Below the pieces are notes generated by a model that saw nothing but the letters and a program-made list of their open reading frames with translations, ran no database searches and had not been told where the DNA came from. Of a DNA stretch of 64,000 nucleotides, positions 17,955-25,277 are shown piece by piece; within the stretch, counting starts at the first letter, position 1; the number at the start of each line of letters is the position of its first letter. The DNA comes from Psychrobacter glaciei (GTDB lineage Bacteria > Pseudomonadota > Gammaproteobacteria > Pseudomonadales > Moraxellaceae), in contig NZ_BMZR01000002.1 in the NCBI RefSeq assembly GCF_014652895.1, forward strand, positions 186,001-250,000, read 5' to 3'. The translations under genes and the position numbers were made by a program.

Positions 17955-18815
17955 ATGTCCTTCTCTCCTTTTTCTAAAGCCATGCCAACTGCTGATAAAT
18001 TTTCACGCAACCCTTTGTCTCGGGTCATCATGGGTGCCTTATTAGTCATCGTCGCAGCCGGCTGCTCAAACAATAGCGCGGATGCCACCAATAATAATGC
18101 CAGCGTGGTCAACAGTGCTCAAGCCAAAACGAGCAATACCCCAACCGCTACTGGCAATGATGCCGCTGTAGTCACAGCGCTTCAGGCCAACTTAAACGCT
18201 TCTGGCATTGAAGAAAAAATCGTCTCAGCTGTACCGACAGATATGGATGGTATTTATTGGGTGACTGCTGAAGGACTGCCTGCTTTCTTTACTGATAAAT
18301 CTGGTAAACACATTATTCAGGGTCAGATTATCGCTGTGGGTGACGCGGCTCCAGTTGATATCAGTGCGGCACTAGTCGCTAGTACCGCGCAAGAAGCGTT
18401 AAAAGCCGTCGATAAAAAAGAGATGGTGATTTATCCAGCAAAAGGCACGACCAAAGCCGTTGTTTATGCCTTTACCGATGCAGACTGTGGCTACTGTCGC
18501 AAACTACACTCAGAGATGGACGATATCAATGCGCGCGGTATCGAAGTCCGTTATTTGGCATGGCCACGCGGTCAAGAGTCAGTGCCAAAAATGGAAGCTA
18601 TTTGGTGTAGTCAGGATCGAAAAGCTGCCATGAATCAGGCAAAAATGGGCGCCAATGTACAAGCGCCTAGCTGTGCCAATCCTGTACAAGCGCATATGGC
18701 TTTAGGTTCAAGGCTTGGGGTACGTGGTACACCTGCTATCTTCACTGAAGCAGGAGAGCAAGTGGGTGGTTATCTACCAGCCGCAGAATTGGCCCAAGCA
18801 GTCGGTGCTATTTAA
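17955..18815 (+). CDS. dsbC: Thiol:disulfide interchange protein DsbC (lipoprotein form)
   Basis: Periplasmic disulfide isomerase, 286 residues. A hydrophobic N-terminus ends in a lipobox LVIVAAGC (Cys37), so this DsbC is probably lipid-anchored; a low-complexity linker (about 38-70) follows. Residues about 75-150 are the DsbC dimerisation domain (VVTALQANLNASGIEEKIVSAVPTDMDGIYWVT) and the rest is a thioredoxin fold with the active site DCGYC (178-181 CGYC) and a cis-Pro loop RGTPAIF. A second Cys pair is present in the C-terminal half (WCSQ and APSCANP). AAGGAA precedes the ATG. Reduced by DsbD, whose gene is at 44554-46746. Confidence 0.92.
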   Translation: MSFSPFSKAMPTADKFSRNPLSRVIMGALLVIVAAGCSNNSADATNNNASVVNSAQAKTSNTPTATGNDAAVVTALQANLNASGIEEKIVSAVPTDMDGIYWVTAEGLPAFFTDKSGKHIIQGQIIAVGDAAPVDISAALVASTAQEALKAVDKKEMVIYPAKGTTKAVVYAFTDADCGYCRKLHSEMDDINARGIEVRYLAWPRGQESVPKMEAIWCSQDRKAAMNQAKMGANVQAPSCANPVQAHMALGSRLGVRGTPAIFTEAGEQVGGYLPAAELAQAVGAI

Positions 18816-19071
18816 TCGACCGCCATATGATATTGTTGACCCCAGCGACATTGAGTAGACGTCACAAGCGCTTGTCGGTATGATACGATAAAGCGCGATG
18901 CAATATTAGCAATCCCATTTTTATTTGAGCATTTTTTATTCAACTATAATGAAGCAGTTAAACCGGCAGCACTAGATAATGCGCACAGACTGTACGTTTA
19001 GTACCGCAAGCTCATTTGACATTGCCACAGCGTTATACTCGCGTCATTATATTTAACCTCTTGAGGATACT

Positions 19072-20430
19072 GTGAGTAATTCCATCAAACTAGCGATACT
19101 TGGTCTGGGCACCGTCGGAACAGGCGTGATCAATCTAATCAACGACAATTTAGATGAGCTAAAACGCCGTAGCGGACGCGACATTATAATCACCGAAGTG
19201 GGTACGCGTCGTCAGCGTGATGATATTGATTCAAACATCATGCAAAACAGTGACTTGATGGCAATTGCGGCAAGCGACAATGTCGATATCGTTATCGAAG
19301 TGATTGGTGGCACTACCCTAGCCAAAGACGTCATCATGCATGCCATCAAAAATGGCAAACATGTCGTGACCGCAAACAAAGCATTGTTGGCTGAGCATGG
19401 CAATGAGATCTTCGCTTTCGCTGAAGCCAACAACGTCCACGTCGCTTATGAAGCGGCGGTGGCAGGTGGTATTCCTATTATCAAAGTGATGCGTGAGGCG
19501 CTTGCTGCCAACAAGATTGATTGGCTCGCAGGTATCATTAACGGTACTGGTAACTTTATCATGACCGAAATGCGTGATAAAGGTCGTCCGTTTGCCGACG
19601 TACTAAGTGAAGCGCAAGAGCTGGGTTACGCAGAAGCAGATCCCACTTTCGATGTCGAGGGCATTGATGCGGCGCATAAATTGGCGCTACTTGCCTCGAT
19701 CGCCTTTGGCATTCCGCTACAGTTTGATAAAGTCTACTGTGAAGGTATCACTGGTATTACTCTGCAAGATGTCAACTATGCCGAAGAGCTTGGCTACCGT
19801 ATCAAGCATTTAGGATTTGCAGTACGCCGTGATGGCCAAGGCAATGCTGATGATGCTGGTGTCGAGCTGCGCGTACACCCGACACTTATTCCACAAGACG
19901 CATTACTTGCTAACGTTAATGGCGTAAAGAATGCGGTGTTGGTCAATTCGCACCCGCTTGGGCAGACGTTGTATTGCGGTGATGGTGCAGGCGCTGGTGC
20001 AACTGCCTCTGCGGTGATGGCTGACGTCATGGATTTAGTCCGTGTCCTAGGCAATACTGACTGTGACGATCAAGGCAACAGCAATCAAAACAACCACGGC
20101 CACCATGTACCGCATCTTGCGTTTATTCCTGAACAGCTGTCAGACACGCCGATATTACGTGCTGAACAGATGATTACTGGCTATTATTTACGCGTCCATG
20201 CTTATGACAGTCCGGGCGTGTTAGCAGATATTACTCGCATCCTAAGCGATGCTGGTATCAACATTGACGCGATTTTGCAAAAGCCTGCTCATAAACTGGG
20301 TCAAGTACCTGTCATTATATTGACGCTGCCAGTGGTTGAAAGTCAGATGAATCTGGCCATCGAAAAAATCGAAAAGCTAGATACGATTACCGATAAAGTC
20401 GTTCGTATTCGTTTGGATGAGCTTGCTTAG
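19072..20430 (+). CDS. hom: Homoserine dehydrogenase
   Basis: NAD(P)-dependent reduction of aspartate semialdehyde to homoserine for threonine and methionine synthesis. The start is GTG at 19072 with GAGGA 6 bases upstream. The Rossmann fold begins LAILGLGTVGTGV; VVTANKALLAEHG and the catalytic region GIINGTGNFIMTEM followed by GYAEADPTFDVEGIDAAHKLALL are typical. A C-terminal ACT domain (about 365-445, YYLRVHAYDSPGVLADITRILSDAGINI) indicates allosteric control, probably by threonine. A short His/Asn-rich insertion (about 331-345) is unusual. thrC does not follow directly. Confidence 0.96.
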   Translation: MSNSIKLAILGLGTVGTGVINLINDNLDELKRRSGRDIIITEVGTRRQRDDIDSNIMQNSDLMAIAASDNVDIVIEVIGGTTLAKDVIMHAIKNGKHVVTANKALLAEHGNEIFAFAEANNVHVAYEAAVAGGIPIIKVMREALAANKIDWLAGIINGTGNFIMTEMRDKGRPFADVLSEAQELGYAEADPTFDVEGIDAAHKLALLASIAFGIPLQFDKVYCEGITGITLQDVNYAEELGYRIKHLGFAVRRDGQGNADDAGVELRVHPTLIPQDALLANVNGVKNAVLVNSHPLGQTLYCGDGAGAGATASAVMADVMDLVRVLGNTDCDDQGNSNQNNHGHHVPHLAFIPEQLSDTPILRAEQMITGYYLRVHAYDSPGVLADITRILSDAGINIDAILQKPAHKLGQVPVIILTLPVVESQMNLAIEKIEKLDTITDKVVRIRLDELA

Positions 20431-20482
20431 GTCAGAAGTTTGGAACCGATGATTAATGGTTAATAATGGGTGCTTTCATAAC

Positions 20483-20503
20483 TAGGATATGTCCTCATTT
20501 TGA
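20483..20503 (+). repeat. Degenerate GGGCGTGTC-type motif
   Basis: TAGGATATGTCCTCATTTTG matches the copy at 24462-24481 (TAGGGCGTGTCCTCATTTTG) with two substitutions. No partner end is seen nearby. Confidence 0.35.
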
Positions 20504-20546
20504 ATGCTAGAGCCTTCAATCATTGAGGCCTTTAAGTGATTAGCAC

Positions 20547-20588
20547 CTTAGAAGTATTGATATAGAGAACAATAACGATACTTCTAAG
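20547..20588. promoter_or_regulatory. 11-bp perfect inverted repeat upstream of thiolase
   Basis: CTTAGAAGTAT, 20 bases, ATACTTCTAAG, ending 93 bases before the thiolase start. No T-run follows, so it is more likely an operator or leader structure than a terminator. The binding factor is unknown. Confidence 0.4.
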
Positions 20589-20681
20589 CATGAGCTATAA
20601 CCTTGAATAAAATCTAGAAGTACTCATATTATTAATTAATCACAATATTTTTGTTAAAACAAATGGAAAGGAAGAATAAAA

Positions 20682-21863
20682 ATGTCAAATGATGCAATTG
20701 TAATTTTAAACGGCGCACGTACCCCAATGGGTGGATTCCAAGGCGCTCTAAAAGACGTGAGTGCGACCGACTTAGGTGCAACAGCGATTAAAGCCGCTGT
20801 TGAGCGCTCTGGTGTTAGTCCGGATAATATTGATGAAGTGATTATGGGCTGTATCTTGACCGCTGGTTTGGGTCAAGGCCCTGCCCGTCAGGCCATGCGT
20901 AAAGCAGGGTTGTCTGATGCGACTGGTGCTGTCACCATAAATAAGCTTTGCGGCTCAGGTCTAAAAGCAGTCATGCAAGCACATGATGGTATCAAAGCTG
21001 GTAGCTTTAATGTCGCGGTTGCTGGCGGCATGGAATCAATGACCAACGCACCTTACCTCATGCCAGGGTCGCGTGGCGGCTACCGCATGGGTCACAAAGA
21101 AGTCAAAGATCACATGTTCTTAGACGGTCTAGAAGACGCCGAAACTGGTAAGCTAATGGGTATGTTTGCTCAAGAAATGGCCATTGAAAAAGGCTATACC
21201 CGTGAGCAGATGGATGCGTTTGCTATCGAATCGCTGAATCGTGCCCTAACAGCTATCAAAGATGGTCACTTCTCAGACGAGATTGCAGCTGTTACCTTTG
21301 AAACCCGCAAAGGCGAGCAAACGGTCGATACTGATGAGCAACCAGCACTTGCAAACGCTGATCGCATCCCGACCTTGCGTCCAGCATTTGCGAAAGACGG
21401 TACGATTACTGCCGCTAATGCTAGCTCAATCTCAGATGGTGCTGCTGCTGTCGTAGTCATGAAAGAGTCACAAGCGCAGGCTGAAGGTCTTGATTATCAA
21501 GCGCGTATCGTGGCGACTGCTTCGAACTCACGCCATCCAAGTGAATTCACCATCGCACCGATCGGTGCAATCGAAAAAGTGTTGACGGGTGCTGGCTGGT
21601 CAGTGGCAGATGTCGACCTATGGGAAATCAACGAAGCATTTGCGATGGTCACTATGGCTGCTATGGACGAGCTAAAAATCGACCATGCTAAAGTAAACGT
21701 TGAAGGCGGCGCTTGTGCCCTTGGTCACCCAGTAGGTTGTTCAGGTGCGCGTATCCTAATAACGCTTATCAACTCTCTAAAACGTACTGGCGGTAAAAAA
21801 GGCGTTGCTACGCTATGTATCGGTGGCGGTGAAGCGGTAGCGGTTGCTATTGAATTGCCGTAA
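20682..21863 (+). CDS. Acetyl-CoA C-acetyltransferase (thiolase)
   Basis: 393 residues, full length for a biosynthetic-type thiolase. The acylated cysteine lies in NKLCGSGLK (Cys90), the motif INEAFAMVTM follows, then GGACALGHPVGCSGARI with the catalytic His, and CIGGGEAVAV with the second Cys near residue 382. It condenses two acetyl-CoA to acetoacetyl-CoA or runs in reverse; the chain-length preference cannot be told for certain. AGGAAG lies about 9 bases before the ATG. It is monocistronic, with a terminator downstream. atoB or phbA would be equally plausible names. Confidence 0.93.
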   Translation: MSNDAIVILNGARTPMGGFQGALKDVSATDLGATAIKAAVERSGVSPDNIDEVIMGCILTAGLGQGPARQAMRKAGLSDATGAVTINKLCGSGLKAVMQAHDGIKAGSFNVAVAGGMESMTNAPYLMPGSRGGYRMGHKEVKDHMFLDGLEDAETGKLMGMFAQEMAIEKGYTREQMDAFAIESLNRALTAIKDGHFSDEIAAVTFETRKGEQTVDTDEQPALANADRIPTLRPAFAKDGTITAANASSISDGAAAVVVMKESQAQAEGLDYQARIVATASNSRHPSEFTIAPIGAIEKVLTGAGWSVADVDLWEINEAFAMVTMAAMDELKIDHAKVNVEGGACALGHPVGCSGARILITLINSLKRTGGKKGVATLCIGGGEAVAVAIELP

Positions 21864-21933
21864 GCATCAACCGTACTGGAACGTCGTTTTTTAAATAGAA
21901 CGCACGATCTGATCTTGTATGTATGTCTTACTC

Positions 21934-21968
21934 AAAAACCGCACTGCTAATTGCTCTGCGGTTTTTTT
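21934..21968 (+). terminator. Thiolase terminator
   Basis: Stem AAAAACCGCA / TGCGGTTTTT around a 13-base loop with a T-run after it. Confidence 0.85.
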
Positions 21969-22015
21969 ATGCATAAAACTTCTCAATATAGTCAGGTCAA
22001 TATAAAAAAGAGACA

Positions 22016-22091
22016 GTGTGACGGATATAAATTTTTTGTCGCCTCTGCCTGCGTAGGCACAGCAAGCAAGAAAAATTTTTACCAGTCACGC
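22016..22091. repeat. Palindromic dispersed repeat, copy 1 (imperfect)
   Basis: The ends GTGTGAC-GG and CCAGTCACGC are near-inverted, and the interior carries AATTTTTTGT, GCCTCTG, AGCAAGCAAG. The same elements in the same order form 47513-47582. In both places a GTCGTGT/GGGCGT-type motif followed by ATTTTATTT comes directly after (22097-22121 here). Confidence 0.6.
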
Positions 22092-22433
22092 ATCATAATG
22101 TCGTGTATCCATTTTATTTAGTAGCGACTATAGATGAATAATGTTCTTTACAGTAAGAAATCCTTAACTCAAAAATATATATTTATCCTGTCTTTTACAG
22201 CCTATTACACGCGATTACTTCAAGCGCACACTTTGCTACCTTGCTCATGTATCTCATCTAAAATCATGATGTTATGATAATTACAAGTTGATGTAGAAGC
22301 TATTTAACAACGCTAGCTACAGTGCTTGATTTTAGGAAAGCAATAAAAGCTCCATAAAAATAATGATTGTTTTAAAAAATTTAGCTTTATGACAGAACCG
22401 TTAATCATTTACTCATATAAAAGGAAGATAATA

Positions 22434-23282
22434 ATGAGCCAACTAATTCGTTTAAAAGATATTCAAGCTACCCACCGTGATCTTATTGGTGATGACTATT
22501 ATGACCCAACAGGCAAAGTAGCTTATGGCGTCAATGAAGAAAAAATCGGTAAAATTGAAGGCGCTCTAGTAGAAGATACGACTGGTCGCATTCGTTATCT
22601 AATCGTTGATGCGGGTGGTTGGTTTAGCTCAAAAGAAGTATTAGTGCCAGCAGGTTTAGCACGTATCGTTGGTGATGACGTATTCTTTGATAGCTTAACG
22701 CAAGCGCAAGTAGAAGCAATGGACGTCTACGATCACGACTATCAGTACAGTTATAAAGAGCAATATGAAAAAGATCGTCAGTCATTCGTTGCTGACAGCG
22801 TACCAACAGAAGAGCGTATGGAAATTGCTGAGCATAACTACGAAGCGCCAAATACGCTAGAGCTGCTAGAAGAGCGTCTGACTGTTAATAAAGACCGTAT
22901 CGTCGCTGGTCTGGTAAAAGTTGGTAAGCATGTCGTTACTGAAGAACGCAACGTCGATGTCGAGTTAGAAGAAGAACACGCTAATATCGAACGTACCAAT
23001 GTCGACCGCCCTACGGATCGTCATATCGGTGACGTGAACGGTAATGAAAGTATTGAAGTAGAGCTATCAGCAGAACGCGCTCGCGTCGGCAAAGAAACCT
23101 ACGTTTCAGAAGAAGTGAACGTTGGTAAGACGACTGAACGTCATACTGAAACCATCGTTGATACCATTCAACGTGAAGAGTTAGACATTGATCGTGATGG
23201 TAACGTGGTTGATCGTGAAGGCAATATTGTTGACCGCGACGGTATCACCGCTGAAGATGTACGCCGCGCTCGTGGCATGTAA
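22434..23282 (+). CDS. PRC-barrel and DUF2382 (YsnF/AvaK) domain protein
   Basis: 282 residues from the ATG at 22434, which has AGGAAG 7 bases upstream; the in-frame ATG at 22389 has none. Residues about 5-110 form a PRC-barrel-like domain (IGKIEGALVEDTTGRIRYLIVDAGGWFSSKEVLVPAGL). The rest is DUF2382: LELLEERLTVNKDRIVAG, VGKHVVTEERNVDVELEEEH and a second half RVGKETYVSEEVNVGKTTERHTE. It is strongly acidic and has no signal peptide, so cytosolic. The domain pair is common in proteins tied to oxidative or desiccation stress, but its molecular function is unknown. It ends with an IVDRDGN repeat-like tail. Confidence 0.85.
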   Translation: MSQLIRLKDIQATHRDLIGDDYYDPTGKVAYGVNEEKIGKIEGALVEDTTGRIRYLIVDAGGWFSSKEVLVPAGLARIVGDDVFFDSLTQAQVEAMDVYDHDYQYSYKEQYEKDRQSFVADSVPTEERMEIAEHNYEAPNTLELLEERLTVNKDRIVAGLVKVGKHVVTEERNVDVELEEEHANIERTNVDRPTDRHIGDVNGNESIEVELSAERARVGKETYVSEEVNVGKTTERHTETIVDTIQREELDIDRDGNVVDREGNIVDRDGITAEDVRRARGM

Positions 23283-23644
23283 TATGCTAAAAACAGTCGC
23301 TGGTTGTTATAAATTAGATAAGCAAAAAAGCAGCAAGCGACCGTTACTAGCAGCTGAGTATTTTACTTAGCTTAGAAAGGCCAGAGCCCGTCTCTGGTCT
23401 TTTTTTTATATTAGATACTATCTTTTCTAACTTGGTGTAATTTATAAGTTCGTATAAATTTTCCTCGTTTGCTACGTACTTTATACTTTAAAGACTTCGA
23501 AAAATTATCCCACCAGCGCTGTTTTTTGAAATAAATCAACGATATGATGACGTTAACCGTCATTGGTAAAATTGATGTTCTATAATAAAAAATCTTGAAC
23601 AATGTATTTTTGGAATCTATTTACTAATAACAAGGAAGACTAAA
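23283..23644. other. Spacer between the two DUF2382 genes
   Basis: 362 bases with a terminator for the first gene (23376-23407). The remaining ~240 bases are AT-rich and presumably carry the promoter of the second gene. No other feature is supported. Confidence 0.5.
23376..23407 (+). terminator. Terminator of the PRC/DUF2382 gene
   Basis: Stem GGCCAGAG / CTCTGGTC with a 5-base loop and a nine-base T-run. Confidence 0.88.
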
Positions 23645-24304
23645 ATGACAACTAATAATGATAATGACCGTTTAAACCAAGCAGTGAATACTGAGGAAAC
23701 GCTAGCAACTGACACAAATACGCCTATTGCTGATCATGGTGTTGAAACTAAACAAAGTGGTGAAAATGAACTTACTGCGCCCAATCATGACAAAGATCCA
23801 CTTACTGCTTTGAACCAGAGAGGAGATGGCGGGCGTTTGGAATTATTAGAAGAACGCCCTGTCATCAATAAAGAACGTTTAGATGTAGGCAAGGTAACTG
23901 TCACTAAGCACTCTCGAACCAAGACGATTCAAGTGCCGATTGAATTGATAGAAGAATATGTTACTGTCCGTACTGAGTATCATGATGCCGAAAGTCAGGA
24001 TTTACTGTCGGGTAACTACGATGATAAAGACATACTGCGCCATGTTGAGCCATCACTTGATAGCAGAGCAGTTATCACTATCAATGATAAGCAGGTTGAA
24101 ATCGGTGATGAGCCCGTAGAAATCATCTTATCGCGTCAAGTGGCGACCATCACCAAAGATACCTATGTCATTCAAGAAGTTGACGTCAACAAAAGCACGC
24201 ATACGCATACTGACCGCATTGAAGTCGAGCTCAAGCATGAAGAGCTAGAGGTAACAGAGGAAGGGTTTTTGGAGCATGAGCGCACACCTACTCATAAAAA
24301 ATAG
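23645..24304 (+). CDS. DUF2382 (YsnF/AvaK) domain protein
   Basis: 219 residues. After a polar low-complexity N-terminus (1-55) comes one DUF2382 unit: LELLEERPVINKERLDVGKVTVTKHSRTKTIQVPIELIEEYVTV, then VEIGDEPVEIILSRQVATITKDTYVIQEVDVNKST. It is paralogous to the DUF2382 half of the preceding protein but lacks the PRC-barrel. AAGGAAG lies 8 bases before the ATG. It is cytosolic by lack of a signal peptide. It probably belongs to a stress response together with its neighbour, though each gene has its own terminator. Confidence 0.82.
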   Translation: MTTNNDNDRLNQAVNTEETLATDTNTPIADHGVETKQSGENELTAPNHDKDPLTALNQRGDGGRLELLEERPVINKERLDVGKVTVTKHSRTKTIQVPIELIEEYVTVRTEYHDAESQDLLSGNYDDKDILRHVEPSLDSRAVITINDKQVEIGDEPVEIILSRQVATITKDTYVIQEVDVNKSTHTHTDRIEVELKHEELEVTEEGFLEHERTPTHKK

Positions 24305-24337
24305 ATGGCCTTTGTGAATAACTCAAAAATCAGAGAT

Positions 24338-24367
24338 AAAAAAAGCAACGACAACGTTGCTTTTTTC
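24338..24367 (+). terminator. Terminator of the second DUF2382 gene
   Basis: Stem AAAAAAGCAACG / CGTTGCTTTTTT with a 4-base loop. Confidence 0.9.
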
Positions 24368-24382
24368 TTGAGAGCTTACTGA

Positions 24383-24503
24383 TAACATTCATAAAAATGA
24401 GAGTAGCAAGGAAAACGAATGAAAGTACTACTTACTGTAGACTAGACGAGTTTGACGAAGCTAGGGCGTGTCCTCATTTTGCTTTTTGGATTTGGTATTA
24501 TTA
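24383..24503. repeat. Dispersed MITE-like repeat, copy 1 (121 bp)
   Basis: Shares AGTACTACTTA.TGTAGACTA.ACGAGTTTGACG..GCTA and CTTTTTGG.TTTGGTATTAT with 57770-57876. Its ends are weakly inverted (TAACATTCATAAAAATG against ATAATACCAAATCCAAAAAG). Relative to the other copy it has about 14 extra bases, which contain GGGCGTGTCCTCATTTTG. Its right end covers the stop codon of the lipoprotein gene at 24501. Confidence 0.7.
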
Positions 24504-25034
24504 TGATGTTTTTTTACATTCATAAGTGCTCACATTAGCGGCATCTGCACCTGCTGTTCGCATCACACCGGTTTCGCGCGCTTCATGTGCCACACGCCAC
24601 TGAACAAAACCTGCTTTCCCATCCATACCAGTCGCGGCCTCAAATACTTCAGGATTGCTGGCATCATTGGTTTTCATCAAGGTTGCGGTTCCTTGAGCGG
24701 TAGCAAGGACCACTTGGTTATCAGCGTCTTTATAAGTCGCTTCAACTTGTAGTTCAGGGGCACACAAATAATTTATTTGTGTCACACCACCACTCACTGA
24801 GGCAACCGTATCGTTCTCTACCTGACTGGCTGACGCATCTGTAGGGGCGACGATCACATCATTAGGTTCGGCAGGGTCAGCAGACATAGGCACAGATTGT
24901 TCCGCACTTATATCGTCTTCTAGGCTTTGTTCAGGCTCTTGCTTTTGCTGACAGGCACCAACGGTTAGCGCGCCAGCCAATAAAGCTGTCATCGCAACAG
25001 AGGTACGCAACTGTTTTAATCGTTCTAAACTCAT
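24501..25034 (-). CDS. Small lipoprotein, possibly MliC-like
   Basis: 177 residues from the ATG at 25034 (GGGAG upstream); an in-frame start at 25064 lacks a site. The N-terminus has a hydrophobic stretch and lipobox LTVGAC, then an acidic linker (about 30-80). The C-terminal domain (INYLCAPELQVEATYKDADNQVVLATAQGTATLMK, ending in STYECKK) has the look of an MliC/PliC lysozyme-inhibitor beta barrel: a Tyr-x-Cys near its start, a strand that would bind, and a Cys at the end that could form a disulfide. That likeness is weak and the function is not established. A dispersed repeat abuts the stop codon. Confidence 0.6.
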   Translation of the reverse strand: MSLERLKQLRTSVAMTALLAGALTVGACQQKQEPEQSLEDDISAEQSVPMSADPAEPNDVIVAPTDASASQVENDTVASVSGGVTQINYLCAPELQVEATYKDADNQVVLATAQGTATLMKTNDASNPEVFEAATGMDGKAGFVQWRVAHEARETGVMRTAGADAANVSTYECKKTS

Positions 25035-25065
25035 AATACTCTCCCAAATAGATATGCTAAACACT

Positions 25066-25082
25066 ATAGCGTGTCCATAAAT
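25066..25082 (+). repeat. Degenerate GGGCGTGTC-type motif
   Basis: TATAGCGTGTCCATAAATT resembles the terminal motif seen at 8801 and 24464 (GCGTGTC core). It sits just upstream of the lipoprotein gene. Solo and decayed. Confidence 0.25.
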
Positions 25083-25194
25083 TCACGCCTATGCTGAATT
25101 TGTAAGTAATCAATACAAAGTGTCTGGGAATTTCATAAGCGCATGCTTTGAGCATAAAAGTACAGTTTAACCATAGAAAGACGGTCTAACGAAT

Positions 25195-25235
25195 ATAAGA
25201 AAGCCCCTATCTGAATTAGATAAAGGCTTTCTTAT
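25195..25235. terminator. secA terminator (bidirectional shape)
   Basis: Arms ATAAGAAAGCC and GGCTTTCTTAT with an inner ATCT/AGAT stem, about 43 bases past the secA stop. Confidence 0.8.
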
Positions 25236-25277
25236 TGGTTTATCAGTCTATAAACACGAGATTATGGCAACTAATGA

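Larger units (their letters stand above)
21864..22433. other. Intergenic region between thiolase and the PRC/DUF2382 gene
   Basis: 570 bases holding the thiolase terminator, a palindromic repeat with an associated motif (22016-22121), and about 300 bases of AT-rich sequence that must include the promoter of the stress-protein gene. No ORF is supported. Confidence 0.5.
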
